DNA of 64,000 bases from Parelaphostrongylus tenuis (taxonomy: Eukaryota > Nematoda > Chromadorea > Rhabditida > Metastrongylidae). The notes beneath the pieces are model-generated. The model did not search any database. It saw only the letters and a program-made list of their open reading frames with translations, and was not told where the DNA came from. Each line of letters opens with the position of its first letter. The stretch's first letter is position 1. Both the position numbers and the translations under genes were made by a program. Shown one piece after another: positions 1 to 11,518 of this stretch. The stretch spans positions 62,001 to 126,000 of the forward strand of contig JAHQIW010005261.1 of the NCBI GenBank assembly GCA_019055375.1, given 5' to 3'.

Positions 1-887
1 TCGGCTTTTTCTGGAAAAGACCGTAGTATTTGTGCTGTGTAGCCGGGAAAATAGTGGTTGATTCACATACGCGCGCAAGTGTACTTTGATTAGTTTCACG
101 GGATGCGGGGATGGGGATGAGGGCAGGGGGATTGGTGCGACCATCGATCGTTGGAGCCTATTGTGAAGTGTAGATTTTTTTGTTATTTCATTAGGAATTA
201 TTTTTGCGTTCTGGGGGAAAACTCCTATATTAAATGCCTGACTTCTGTATTAGGTGAATTTCTTTACAACGTTTCACATCAGTCTTTCGTACTTCTAGCG
301 AATTGATAGTTTCAACTGCGCGGCTGCATGTGACACACGATTTTGTTTTGAATTTACAACGTTGATATAAGGGTCTTTCTACATAAAAATCTGTCATGTA
401 CCATGCTAGCCAGCGATTTCATGCTTTCGCTTGACTTACTAACATTCCTTATGAAAAGTTCTTTGCCACAGCAAAAAGGATCGTTCTTTCTTCTTCTCGT
501 GTCTGTCTAATGGAAGATGTGGTTTTTAAAAAGGATAAATTGACAAGAGTCGTCTAACTAGTAGCGTAGCAGTATCGTGCTACTTGACAATTTTTTAAAG
601 ACGCTGATTGAGCTGGATTGACAGCTTTATGTTGTGGTAGTTTCTGTATCACAAGTAGCTCCGAATTGAAGCAGTCCCGTTTGTCATAGCAAAATCTGCC
701 TTGTAATGTAATACTTTCGTGCTGTGGTAGTTGTTATAATTGAAATTACGAAGTTAGAGGGACAGTTTTGCTTTGGTATTTTTTTTGTTATTTTCCGATA
801 CAATAATAAGCTGAGTTTGTGAATTTTTGACTACTGCTGTTTTACAAAACTATTTTACTGATTTCTTGTCCTTATCCTTTCAATCTA
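1..887. other. No gene recognised
   Basis: AT-rich non-coding sequence. I found no open frame, splice-flanked exon or repeat that I recognise. Confidence 0.5.
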
Positions 888-1165
888 AACACGAGGTCCT
901 TATAAAACCAAAAAGATGAAAACGTTTTATGCGGTTTCGCCTTCTTCAGAGCCCGTAAAACTCAGGTTGCCAATAACCCAATTCAGTCGAAACACCCCCA
1001 TTATTCATGCAGCGATAAATCACCAAACCCAGATTATAATCGCATGAGCACAAAACAGCTTTCAACACACTCATCACATCTTATGAGTTCACACACTGAG
1101 TTCCACATGTGGAGATCAACTGCACAGAGATTGTAAAGATGCGAATGCACCTCAACTTAATATAG
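888..1165 (-). repeat. Old solo Penelope-like terminal repeat
   Basis: This stretch aligns base by base, with many substitutions and small gaps, to the terminal repeat and adjoining sequence of the Penelope-like element at 2361-2640. Shared landmarks are ACACGAGGT at the outer end, TCGCCTTCTTCAGAGCC, the AATCACCA..CCAGATT block, the ATCGCAT..AGCACAAAA block and the AATGCACCT block. On the minus strand a degenerate hammerhead-like motif falls at about 926-958. No reverse transcriptase sequence is attached, so it is a solo or severely truncated copy, clearly older than the 2.4-4.9 kb element. Confidence 0.75.
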
Positions 1166-1429
1166 CCCTTTGACGACCGCCGCTGATAGGCAGACGGCGT
1201 CGCGTCATTGCTTACGCCCCACTTGCGGGGCGGGACATCTGCGTCCTGTGTGCGAGAATGTTGTGCTCCTGCGTCTCCGTTGCCGCGAGTTCCCTTATTC
1301 TCACGAACATGAGACGCCGCCTTTGCAGCCGCTGATTGAGACGGTGTGAAAATTGAGAGTGAGAACAAAGGCAGAGTACGGCTGACAAGGTTATTACGAA
1401 AACACTCTGATCTATGAACATTATTCATT
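1166..1429. other. GC-richer stretch, no gene recognised
   Basis: Locally GC-richer than its surroundings and open in two overlapping minus-strand frames (117 and 69 codons). Neither peptide shows a domain, signal peptide or splice structure that I recognise. It may be further sequence of the adjoining Penelope-like relic. Confidence 0.3.
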
Positions 1430-1770
1430 GCCACAGTCTTGTCATTTCTTCAGCATCATTATCATTATCATCGACACTACCATCGTTATCATTAACATTA
1501 CCACTATCTCCAATCACCACCTTTATCACTACCACCATTATCAATATCATTCTTATCACTACCATTATTATCATCAACATTATCATTTCACTGCCAATAT
1601 CACTATCACTTCCAGTATTATTATCATTACCATTGTCATTATCATTATCACTATCACATGAATATCATTACCATTATCACTATCATTACCACTAGCATTT
1701 TCATTGTCACTTTCACTGTCATTATCATTTTCATTATTTTGTCACTATCACTAAGATTATCTAATGAAAG
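1430..1770. repeat. Imperfect (ATC/ATT)n microsatellite
   Basis: About 340 bp of interrupted trinucleotide and hexanucleotide repeats built from TTATCA, ATCATT and CACTATC. The His/Tyr/Ile-rich and Ser/Leu-rich open frames here are translations of the repeat, not genes. It lies just beyond the 3' end of an RTE LINE fragment (1925-2222, minus); RTE elements typically end in short simple-sequence tails, so the tract may have expanded from such a tail. Confidence 0.9.
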
Positions 1771-1924
1771 TATGACTCATTTTAACCGCCTACAAGTTCT
1801 AATTGTTGGTCATTGCAATGTTTAGCACTGTATAGGCATCTTTATCAGACTTCACAAGCAGCTCAAAACAGTAACAGTTATTATAAACTATAATAATCAT
1901 CATCATTCACCTGTATCACCTGTC

Positions 1925-2222
1925 GTCCGCCGTTGATCGTCGAGTGACTCGAGCGGGTACCAGCAACTCTTCCATTTTTTCCCTATCGCGTGCAAGAGTA
2001 GCCCCAGTGGGTCCTCCTCGCTCTAGGAATTCGCTGAGCATCATAATCTTTCTTCCATCGCTTTTCGTGAAGAAATCGGAGCAACGGGTCAGTGGCTTCC
2101 TTTAGAGCGCTTGACGTCCCGAGGAACTCCAGTCGGTAACGGCTCTCGTCCATCGTTTGTCGTTGAAGCGCATCACGTGTCCGGCCCACCTTATTTTCGA
2201 TATCCTGGATAATATTTCCAAA
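1925..2222 (-). mobile_element. RTE-type LINE, 3' end fragment
   Basis: Reading the minus strand across frameshifts gives the C-terminal signature of nematode RTE non-LTR retrotransposons: SKIRWAGHVMRFNDKRW and RWTRAVTDW, then DFFTK and a final LARDREK. This tail follows the reverse transcriptase in RTE ORFs. The fragment is 5'-truncated at about 2222, where a second ATC-rich tract begins, and ends at about 1925 in GATGATGATTATTAT-like simple sequence, as expected of an RTE tail. Stops and at least three frameshifts show it is dead. The same 3' end recurs at 34.1 kb and 62.1 kb. Confidence 0.85.
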
Positions 2223-2312
2223 AACAGTAACAGTATCATCATCATTATCGTCAGCAAAATTCTTATCACTGTCACAATCATTATCATTATTGCTATTATT
2301 TGACAATTCCCA
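2222..2312. repeat. ATC/ATT-rich microsatellite
   Basis: About 90 bp of ATCATC, ATTATC and CACTGTCAC units separate the LINE fragment from the Penelope-like element. They are similar in composition to the 1430-1770 tract. Confidence 0.75.
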
Positions 2313-2360
2313 AGACCGACTGTCTATTAACCTCGGCATGCTTCAATATAATTACTGTTT

Positions 2361-2592
2361 TTCTTCTTTAAGCAAAACACGAGGTGTTACAATAAAATTT
2401 ATTCACAGCTGATATTTCGGCAGTTCGCCTTCTTCAGAGCCTGGAAAGGTCAAATTGTCCGCAATCCAATAAGCCAAACACCTACAATACTCTTTTAGAA
2501 AAAATCACCAGACCTAGATTTCAATCGCATCAAGCACAAAATCAACTCTCAACATACTCACCGCTTTTTATATGTGTTCCACTGAATGATTC
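2361..2592 (-). repeat. Terminal inverted repeat of Penelope-like element (left)
   Basis: About 232 bp that is the reverse complement of 4612-4851 with about 90% identity by eye. The outer edges (TTCTTCTTTAAGC and its complement) and the inner edges (TATGTGTTCCACT) agree. Penelope-like elements are commonly flanked by such repeats (pLTRs), sometimes in inverted orientation. This left copy carries a minus-strand hammerhead-like motif in which the CGTC after GAAA is changed to TATC. Confidence 0.9.
2407..2443 (-). ncRNA. Hammerhead-ribozyme-like motif, mutated
   Basis: On the minus strand the order is stem I (GGCT), the CTGAAGA box, an unpaired A, a GGC/GCC stem II with a GAACT loop, then GAAA. 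The bases that should give CGTC at the cleavage site are TATC, which removes the minimal stem III pair. Hammerheads with very short stem III are described for Penelope-like terminal repeats. This copy is probably inactive. Confidence 0.5.
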
Positions 2593-2644
2593 AAGTGGAG
2601 ACAACCGCAAGGAGATCACATAGGCTCGTAATGCACCTTACCCA

Positions 2645-4540
2645 TCAAAATAACAGTCTTATATACTGACTAAAATCACGTGTGATAACAAGGCATTCCT
2701 CCCTGCGGTTCATAGTTGGATTGGTGGTATTAATCCAAAGTGCTTCAAGAAGTTTTCGCGCTGATGTTTTTTGTTCCTGCGCAAGGATGGTGACTTCAAT
2801 CTCAAAATCAGCTCCGTCGTGTTTCTGTTCTCTATGCGTCCCTAGCGGGGTGTTCCGTCTTTTAAGACGCTTATCAGCTAGGTGTTCTTCTATACGGGCA
2901 TAGAGCGGCCTACCCGTTTCGCCAATATATTTATCGCTACACGCTTTGCAAGAGATTAGGTAGACTGTACCTACGCTCGTGCAATCACCGTCTCTGCCGT
3001 TAGGACATATTTTACAATCTTTCATTATACAGAGACGGTCATATAAGCGGTTGCGAACTAGTTGGCGTTTTAGAGTATTCGGTGGTATTTCAATAAGAGC
3101 CACCGATTGCTCTAAACCGCTCTTTTCAAACAGCGTTTTATAGCTGTACTAATCTCATTTGAAAAGAACGGGAGTATGAACGGGATTTTCCTTTCATTCG
3201 AGTTTTCGTTCGGAGGCGCACTATTTCCTCTAAACCTAAGCCGAGGGGCTACAAATTCATATCCATTAGAAGTGGCTATTTCCCGAGCCAATTTCACGGA
3301 TTCTTCTCTCTGCTCCTCCCCAGTACATACGCTGGCTGCTGTTCGAAACATGTTCTTTACTAGCGCCTTTTTCGTATGTGAGGGATGAGAAGAGAGATAG
3401 TGAACCAGGATATTTTTACTACTTGGCTTCGGTACCACTTTGTGATGTAGCCGCTCTCGCTTAAGCTTATTTGCATGTTCAAGAAAGGAAGCCAATGATC
3501 TTTTGGTATCTCACGGGTAAACTTTATATACTCTGACTGTTCATTCAACAATCTAAAGCAATTATCTAGCTCCTCTTGAGTGGAGCAGATAACCAAACAG
3601 TCATCTATATACCTACAGTAGAGTAATGGCCGGAGATCCATCACTGGTGCTTCCACTTTCGACATAAAGGCAATCGCTAGGCTAGGCGCCAGTCGCTGCC
3701 CCATTGCCAGCCCTCTGATTTGTGCGAAATACTTCCCGGACCATCTGAAGATTGAGCAGTTCAGGCACTCTTTTAACAGGACCATGAACTGCTCATCGAC
3801 AAGCCATACATGTTTACAGCTCCCTGGTGTTGTATACAGTAGCTCATGTGTGGCTTGCAATGCGGAGTCATTCGACACGTTGGTGTATAGAGCAGTGACG
3901 TCGAATGACTCCATTACGTACGCGCTGTTCGGGTTCGCGTTACGTAGACGATCCGGGAACATCTGAGTGTTCGTCAGATGGGCTGGAATGTGTCCTAGCA
4001 AACTGAGATGTTATTAACGTTAAGAACCATGCTATCCTATCCGTCGGTCCGCCTACACAGCTGATGATAGGTCTAACTTTGAATATGGATGGATCGTTAG
4101 ACATTAGATCATCAGTGGATACTAACTTATGTGTTTTCATAAGTAAGTATAAAGACAGGACATGTTGGTGACTTGATTTTTAATTGAGTAATGATAGATG
4201 GTCTTAAGCCTGCCGCTTTTGCCGTACGGACCCACTCATTGTTTAATTTGCGGTTTTGCCTTTTGAATTCCTTTACAGAAGATGATCGGTAAAGTAAGCA
4301 TCTTCGAGATGCTTATTCGTTACTGCTATATCTAACTGTCGAGGAATCACAACAAATTCTCCACCCTTATCGCTAACTGATAGCCTTATACTTCCCTCCC
4401 TTATCAACTCTCGAATCTCTTTCATGCCACGCTCCACCCTTATCAACTCTCGAATCTCTTTCATGCCACGCTCCACCCTTATCAACTCTCGAACCTCTTT
4501 CATGCCACGCTCAACTCTCGAACCTCTTTAATGCCACGCT
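2645..4540 (-). mobile_element. Penelope-like retroelement coding region (RT + GIY-YIG)
   Basis: Minus-strand coding region broken by several frameshifts. N-terminal part (4503-4273): a 13-residue tandem repeat of the type IRELIRVERGMKE, then the Penelope-type segment VSDKGGEFVVIPR. A short block (4140-3940) has FKVRPIISC. The reverse transcriptase core (4001-3360) has SFDVTALYTNV, GLAMGQRLAPSLA and the catalytic YIDD box in CRYIDDCLVI. The connection region is 3495-3112. The C-terminal GIY-YIG nuclease (3103-2645) has Cys residues in CKICPNGRDGDC upstream of VYLISC..KYIGETGRPLYARIEEH. A GIY-YIG domain after an RT is diagnostic of EN-containing Penelope-like elements. Breaks near 4270, 4000, 3430 and 3105 mean no intact polyprotein remains. 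At about 2.5 kb between the outer repeat edges it is near full length. Confidence 0.93.
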
Positions 4541-4545
4541 TGGGT
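4398..4545 (-). repeat. 39-bp coding minisatellite in the Penelope-like element
   Basis: Three near-identical 39 bp units plus a shortened fourth unit. Each encodes 13 residues (IRELIRVERGMKE) on the minus strand. The period is a multiple of three, so copy-number change keeps the reading frame. The units differ at one or two positions, so the expansion is recent. Confidence 0.9.
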
Positions 4546-4611
4546 CCAAGCTTTTCACCATCTCAACCCATTTCTAAATTGTCCTTGCGTAAGATTGCAT
4601 GTGGCTTACAT

Positions 4612-4851
4612 TTAGTGCTTCATTTAGTGGAACACATATAAAAAGCGGTGAGTATGTTGAGAGTTGATTTTGTGCTTGATGCGATTGAAATCTAGGTCTG
4701 GTGATTTTTTCTAAAAAGAGTATTGGAGGTGTTTGGCTTATTGGATTGCGGACAATTTGACCTTTCCAGACTCTGAAGAAGGCGAACTGCCGAAACGTCA
4801 GCTGTCAAATAAATTTTATTGTATCACCTCGTGTTTTGGCTTAAAGAAGAA
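4612..4851 (+). repeat. Terminal inverted repeat of Penelope-like element (right)
   Basis: Inverted partner of 2361-2592. It carries the best-preserved hammerhead-like motif in the window, on the plus strand, pointing out of the element. Confidence 0.9.
4767..4804 (+). ncRNA. Hammerhead-ribozyme-like motif with intact core
   Basis: Order on the plus strand: CTGAAGA (fits the CUGANGA catalytic box), one unpaired A, stem II GGC-GAACT-GCC, GAAA, then CGTC giving a minimal stem III and a GUC cleavage triplet. Stem I pairs ACT with AGC/T imperfectly. Minimal type I hammerheads with a tiny stem III are known from Penelope-like elements, where they are thought to work best as dimers. All core positions I can check are present; activity is not shown. 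Confidence 0.6.
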
Positions 4852-4859
4852 TGTGAGCT

Positions 4860-7256
4860 ATTATTTAAAATGTAGTTTTGCCGCTGAAATATAAGAAATG
4901 TAGATGGAGTATGGATGATATAGATGTTTTCTTCGCTAGGACTATTTCTGAGGAAGCTAATTTAATGAAATTCGATCATTCCATGATGGAAATTCTCCAT
5001 CAAAATCAGGATTTGTTTGCTCGCATCTATCATGTTGCCTGGAGTCTGTCTTCTCACGTGATACGCCTCCTTTCTCAGCAAATAATATCAATAACACCTC
5101 GGAACGGCTAAACAGAAGATGATATTACATCGTTTATTGATGACTTTATTCCGGTGAGAAACCGAATTTTCATTGGAGCATGCACCACTTTTCAGAACCG
5201 TACGAACGGTACTCACCAGCTGAGGGTCATAATGACCCTCATCGTACTTAATCCTAAGGGACGGATATAGAAATCGATGCACGCAGAGCAAAATACGCCA
5301 TTCTCGCTATTTGATTAAGATTTTCTCGCTGTTTTGCAAAAATTTTTGGAGTTTCCGTACTAATGTTATAGAATAAATTTTCTGTTTCCGCTTATATGAT
5401 TCTGATTTGATTATATGCGTCTGTATTCGGATGTATGGAGGATCTCACAATAAGAAAACTCTAGTTTTGATCTGCCATGGTTTTATGCAAGTCTCGAGAG
5501 CCATCATAGTGAATAACGATTGAAAACAATGAGTAATTTACAACAAAATGATATTGCATGCTGTACTTGATACTGATTCATCGATAACTCTCACTATAAC
5601 TAAGTTGATATCAATCATTCGTATATTTCCATTCATACAGAGTTTAGGTAAGCGAGGAAGGTTGAGTACTTATAAATAATGGAACAATTCTGAGCGGTAA
5701 GGGACAGGCCGTGTTCAAATAAAAGGCTTAGAAATTGGCATTATGCAAAACCATTGATCAGAAAATATGTATCTCCAAAAAAGTTATTCTCGTTGCTTCT
5801 CTCCCATCTGCACCCATATTCAAATAAAGTAGTGCTTATTCTCTTTTGAGGCTTTAGTAAGTATTCGACAACTTGAATATCGAAAATCTGAAGGGTGTGT
5901 TTTATTTTTCAATTAGTTCTTATACTGCGCTGTAAAGGTGAAGCAAGATTTTTGGTATTATGTGTCAGACGGCAACAAACTTTTTAGTCAGTCTCAATAG
6001 CTGTTCAGGATGTTTTTCTTAGAAGTGTTAGTAATTATTTGATAGCTCAAATCCCTAGCTACAACTATGCCTTGTCGGTTTTTCAGACCACTCATTCAGT
6101 CGCCGTAGCATACAGAATACAGATCGGAACTTTGTTTCTCATTCGCCTTTAGTCATAACTTTTACCCACGCTTATGATTCGGTAGAAGCTCGAAAAGCAT
6201 ACCAGCGTGTAGAAATTTTTCGTGACATTAGAATCTACTTTTTATCTTGATTTTGCTGTCGATGTGGTGGAAACTTCCAATTTGAATAACTATAATTCTA
6301 AACGCGAATCGGTCTTTCCGCCCCAAAACCCATTCCCCCCTTCCGTGAGTTTGGTCGGTAAGCGAAGTCGTCGAAAAGGTTTCATAGGTTGAGTGAAATG
6401 TGAAGACAAGTCACAGCAGCGACTTGTTAGTAATATAGTACCCTGACCCACCGCATAACTCGACAATGATTTATCGCATTATGCGTTAAAACGGTGCCAT
6501 TGTTTATTGTTATTTCATTGAGAATTTTTTTTACCGCATAAACAGAAACTTGAAATAAAAACGCATGATTTTGACACAACGGAAAATTGTTTTTACACGC
6601 TGACAGGCGCTTCTCGCCTTCTAGCAATTATACTCACGGTGAAAGTGAAGGCGAATTATTGCGAGTAGGAAATGAATGTTCTTTTTGGATGCTACCGGGC
6701 TATAAAATGGTGTTTCGAAAAACCGGCGGCGTAACTTTATAGGCAGAGATCTTATGTCTTCGAAGAGTGGCTTAAAATTTGTCATCGCTTAACATAGAAG
6801 TACCATTTCTCTTTCACACTCAAAATCTTTTGCTACACAGAGATTTCCATTCAAATTTTCAACTACCATTCCATAGCACTAATATTAACAATCTCAATGA
6901 TAAGCTTGGTTTTTGAGAAGGACGTTTTGATGCGTTGTTTACAGCTATAAGATCACTGAGTTTCACATTCGGCCGCCCAGTCTGTCGCGCAGCGCAATTT
7001 ACATGTGGCACCCGGTGCTCACCTAGTGCAAAGCTCAATGTTCTTTTAGCTGTGGCGACGAACTATGAAGTCTCCCTCAAAAACTAAGCATATCCTTAAA
7101 CTTTCTTAATCAAATTTACCAAGATTTGGTATTGTCGAAAAAATGCTGGACTTTTTGAGGAAAAGCGTTGCTGGCATCGAAAGGTGGCTCAAATGTTAAA
7201 TAACATATTATTTCCCCTGTTACAGTGTAATACAGAGTCTTTTCAACAAACGAAAT
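4860..7256. other. No gene recognised
   Basis: About 2.4 kb of AT-rich sequence. The open frames of 66-77 codons (for example 4878-5111 and 6427-6627) have no recognisable domain, signal peptide or flanking splice structure. Confidence 0.45.
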
Positions 7257-7336
7257 GCATATCTCAGTTGTTACATAGAAATCGAGAAAACTTATCTTGA
7301 TTCTGACGCGAGGTTGTTAAATTAGTCGTAGAAGTT

Positions 7337-7375
7337 GGGTTGACGTTTCGGCTACTCGCCTACTTCAGAGCCTGG
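7337..7375 (-). ncRNA. Hammerhead-like motif (left arm)
   Basis: Minus strand: stem I GGCT, box CTGAAGT (last A of the consensus changed to T), A, GGC-GAGTA-GCC, GAAACGTC, then AACC pairing back to stem I with one mismatch. One core position is wrong, so activity is doubtful. Confidence 0.5.
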
Positions 7376-7417
7376 GCGTATGTAGTATTAAGAGGGCGTA
7401 GACTACTTCTACATACG

Positions 7418-7456
7418 CCCAGGCTCTAAAGAAGGCGGACGCCGAAACGTCAGCCG
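7418..7456 (+). ncRNA. Hammerhead-like motif (right arm)
   Basis: Plus strand: stem I AGGCT/AGCC pairs perfectly, stem II GGC-GGAC-GCC, then GAAACGTC. The catalytic box reads CTAAAGA, with the conserved G changed to A. Confidence 0.5.
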
Positions 7457-7539
7457 AACTTCTACGACTAATTTACCAACCTCGCGTCAGCTAATCAAGA
7501 TGAGTTTTTCTCGATTTCCATATAACAACTAATTTATGC

Positions 7540-10500
7540 CGAGGTTTATAGAAAGTCGAACTTTGAATTATTGCCATATCTCAATTTTTCAAGACTTATG
7601 CTATCTCATAACTACTGAAATGTCTGGAAAGAGCGTGAAAAAAACGTTTTTTTTTCGTATAAGGGTGCTGATATGGGAAGCAACGCATCATGCGCAATGA
7701 TAGACACGCGCTCTTCCTATTCACTCCACCTACATATTAGGAATTCTCTCACATAAACCTCGATTAGAAATGTTTAGTTGTAGATGATGTGTTTTCAAGC
7801 TACTTTCTCGCAAGATAGGCGACACAAGTGTTCAGTATGGGTTGAAAGTTTATCTTTGTACAAGGATGTAGTATACGCTGAAAATTGAAGGATTTCAAGA
7901 GGAGTAGTCACTCTTTGTATCAAAAAATCGTCATGCAAACTTCATTAGTGATATACCACTCCTTATGAAACGATTAAAACTCCTCTGAGTTATGAAACTC
8001 AACTATAAGTACCAATAAACCACCTATGATGCCCGAGTGGCGTAGCAGCATTTAAGACGTGAGATGTGATCGTCTTTTCGCTCATACGGCTTCGTGGAGC
8101 AACGTTTCAAAAAACCAATTTTATCATCAAATTTCTCGAGATTTGAGCTATCTATAGAGTATTGAAACTTTAGTGAATAGCCATATAACGACTCCAGCAG
8201 GGCAAATGAAGAAAATTGAGTGCGAAAACAATTATATTTTGGCTGTTACAACGTAATAAAAATTTTTTAATGAAGCCACACAGGTTTTTGGAATCGCCGA
8301 GATTTAAGACTTTGAATGACTACCCAAATGTCTATAAGAAAACACTTTTTACAGCGAGAAAGACCTCAAACCATCGTATACCTGTGCTTGGTACACGACT
8401 CTTCGGGGTTAAAGGGGATATCCAACATCTGTCAGGTAACTGGTTTGCCGATATAGGCTTGCAAAACCAAACCGTTGACGGTTAGCTGCTGGTAGCTCGA
8501 TGCAACCTTCTTAGTGTGCTGTTTGCAGCGAAAATAAAGATATATTTTACCTTCGGTTTTTTTTGCTCGGTCAGCATTACGTTCTTGGCCCTTCACTAGA
8601 CTTTTCGTGCGCTTAATAAGTTTTGACAAAACCGCGATTGTGAGGTTAAACCTTATCTGTAAGAATGAACTTCATAGTCACGTGTGTAAGCGAGATGAAG
8701 ATTACGTTTCACGTTCAGAGTTCTCTCTGCACACCACTATACCACTTTACTTGACTCGTTTCAAAGTTCGCTGTGGTGTCTTCCCTTGATTCAGGATTTC
8801 TTTTCTCATGAATGTAGTAGCAAACTCATAACACATCTCCTTGCAATCTCGTGAATAGCCAGGCTGAAGTGTTCTGCTGGAATTACCTGAAAGTCTAAAA
8901 GGTGGAGGATCATCCCCGTATCGAGCGGCCTCGAACTCCAGTAGCCACTTGGTTAAACTGCCCCTTCATCGCTAAATTTTCGTATACTTAGAAAGTATAT
9001 GCGCATGTAAAGGAATCGCAGAGAATCAAATGCCCAGAAAGACTTGGAGATTGTTGCAAATGGAGAAAGTCCTTGATTAAGTAATGCATTTCGTGCCCTT
9101 TCAAAACAGTGGTTGAACCAATGCGCTCATCTCGATTCGATATTCATGCGAAATTCATTATTTGAACAGGAAGTTTTAACAAATTTTTCCGCTTTCAAAA
9201 TCCAGCTGCTCGTTTTAGAATTGTAGAAGAGATTATCTGCTGTCATTTCTATGCGTCCAACTCCTTGATCTCATTTAATAACCCCGAATAAACCCATCAT
9301 GGCGTTTGAATATCACTCTAAACACTTTGAATGCGAGAAGTACTTCCTCTTTTCCCAATCACAGCGCCTCTTGAACGGCTTCTTTAGAAACCGAATTTAC
9401 ACCCAGAATCACCGTTTTTCCAAGCCTCGAATGAGTACTAGAAGGCTAGAGAAAGGGTCGAGCACGACGAACCAGCTAGCGCGAGCAATCAAAGTAAATC
9501 GACAGAGTAGGAACCCAATTTCGTTTTTGTTAGACTAACAAGAGCAACATACAAGAAGAAGAGGATGCTGAGTGTCTATCGAGATGCCAAGTGTGAGTTT
9601 CAGTGGTAGTTCAGTTGGGTTCTTCCTTGTAGTATTGAGAAATGTCCTCCACCTTGGGCTTCGCCGGTTACAATCTCATAATTTGGGTGAGATTTAAGCC
9701 TTATAGACATAGTAAATATTCTAACCACCACAAATATCGATAACGTGAAAAATAATCAAACATCAATAGGTGGAGAAACTGGGCAACTGAGACAACGTGA
9801 TGGTTTCAAGCGGAATATCTATATTGCTGACAATTAGATATCCGGTTGTGGTTCAGTGACTTCAATATGACTGGCTTACCTAGATTTTTTTATGGAGAGT
9901 GCTTAGAAAGAGAGGGTACGACAAACGGCGATAGCGTGAGTTTTCCAATGATACGAAAAGTACCCAAGGAACTCTGCAGAAAACATAATTCAGTTTAGAA
10001 TCATGAAAATTCATGTTATTTATTATGTTCAATTGCTATTATTTATAATCTTTCCAATTATGTGAATTTAATTTATCCGAGAGAGTTTGCTAACCGGGTG
10101 TAGTTCGCCACTCACGTTCTGCCATCACTCTTTCTGCGTCAGAAGGTGTATCGGGATCTGGGTGCCAACAACCGCCACCATTTTGGGCTGACCACGCCAA
10201 TACCGACATTGAACCCCGTCCCGCTGACAGATGTTGACCATATGTATTAGCAACAACAATTCCTTCATTTGAAATCGTTTTTTAAGCAGTGATAGGATGT
10301 TGCACCTTATTATTCCCATATGAGTGGGTGCACAAAACTTTGATCTTCAAGCGAAATGCGAACTCCGAATTTGCCACCTTTTACAGGAGCAAATGCCTGA
10401 AGGGTAATCATATTTTGTTGCTCTGCCGTTTTGTCATCTCTAACCTAACCTTCTGTCCAATGCTCACTTTTCGAACTTTGAAACCTCTTTATCCAAATGA

Positions 10501-11451
10501 TGGGTGGTAAGGTAAGGCATTTTTCGTGATGTTTTTTCGCCATCCTTCATCATATAAGTAAATTTTCTACAACATACTTTTTACGCTCCATCATTTTACC
10601 ATTACCAGCAGACTAATGATCTTCATATCATACCCAGCTCTCGCGCGTTCTTCATGGGGCAGTGGCGGAGTTTCTTTGTTTCCGTCAGCCAGAACAAAAC
10701 TCTGATCGCGGAGTAATTTACCCACTGATGTACCATCATACCACCGTAACATGCGGTCAAATACAAATGAATTCTGTTTGATAATCAATACCAGACAGTA
10801 AACTAAGATTCTTGAATATCTCGTTTTGGATTCTGTGGAATTTGAAATCTCTTTCGCCTTTGGTGGGTTTGCATGATGAAGAACGATCAATGCCAAGGCG
10901 ACAACAATGATAAATCCCTATTTCTTGTTCTTCAACCCTATTCAATGAATCTCCCCCCCCCCCAATCTAATTTCCTTATAAGGTAGTTAAGTGTAGTTTC
11001 TTTGCAAGCAATATTGACCCAAGCAAGACTTTGTAAGGAATTGGACCACCTGTTAAGTCGCAGAATAGTCGCCCCGTGCCACGTGGAGCATCTCTAGTTT
11101 GGCGGTTGGAGGGATTGAACTGTGTACCAAGCTATCTTATGCCTTTCCTTGAAAATCCGCAGGTGTGTAAGTGGGTGGTGGAAGCTTTCCCTTCACTACT
11201 GTACCAGTTTGGCGAAGTATCTTCTTTGAATTTTAATCTCGCCAAATTTATTCCATTGTCACCAATGAATAAATTGTCAAATAAGCCGTTTTTGTAACCC
11301 CTAAAATCAACTATAGCGTCAATGAATCCTTTTCACCTCGCAACTCTCATATCCATGTGATACTCAAAAGTAATCTAGTTGAAAATTGCATTCATTTGGA
11401 CCGCTTGCTGCGGTGGTATAATCTTGTATTGTTCCGAATATGTGAAGTGCT
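7540..11451. other. No gene recognised
   Basis: About 3.9 kb of AT-rich sequence with short unrelated open frames (8216-8485, 9299-9538, 10591-10896 and others). None shows a domain or an exon-like splice context. A C-run lies near 10951. Weak tRNA box-A-like strings near 8035 and 8945 (minus) are too degraded to call. Confidence 0.45.
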
Positions 11452-11516
11452 ATGGCAAAACATTTGCTTTCAGCCGGGATTCGAACCCAACATCTCACTC
11501 TTTGCTGAGAGCGTAT
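11452..11516 (-). repeat. tRNA-like SINE fragment (family 2), minus copy
   Basis: The minus strand reads GGGTTCGAATCCC, a perfect tRNA B box, preceded by GAGTGAGATG and followed by a CAAATGTTTTGCC-like stretch. These match the 3' half of the plus-strand copy starting at 11519, so the two sit back to back. The A-box half is missing. Too incomplete to be a tRNA gene. Confidence 0.6.
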
Positions 11517-11518
11517 GG

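Larger units (their letters stand above)
7257..7539. repeat. Fold-back element with two hammerhead-like motifs
   Basis: Left arm 7257-7395 and right arm 7400-7539 are near-perfect reverse complements of about 135 bp with almost no spacer. Each arm holds one hammerhead-like motif in opposite orientation and shares the TTCGGC..CGCC..TTCAGAGCC block of the Penelope-like terminal repeats at 2.4 and 4.8 kb. The outer parts of the arms do not match that element. I read it as two head-to-head terminal-repeat ends of a related, non-autonomous Penelope-like element. Confidence 0.85.

Noticed and set aside
1414..1695. Two plus-strand frames rich in Ile/Thr or Tyr/His
   Set aside because: They are translations of the ATC/ATT microsatellite.
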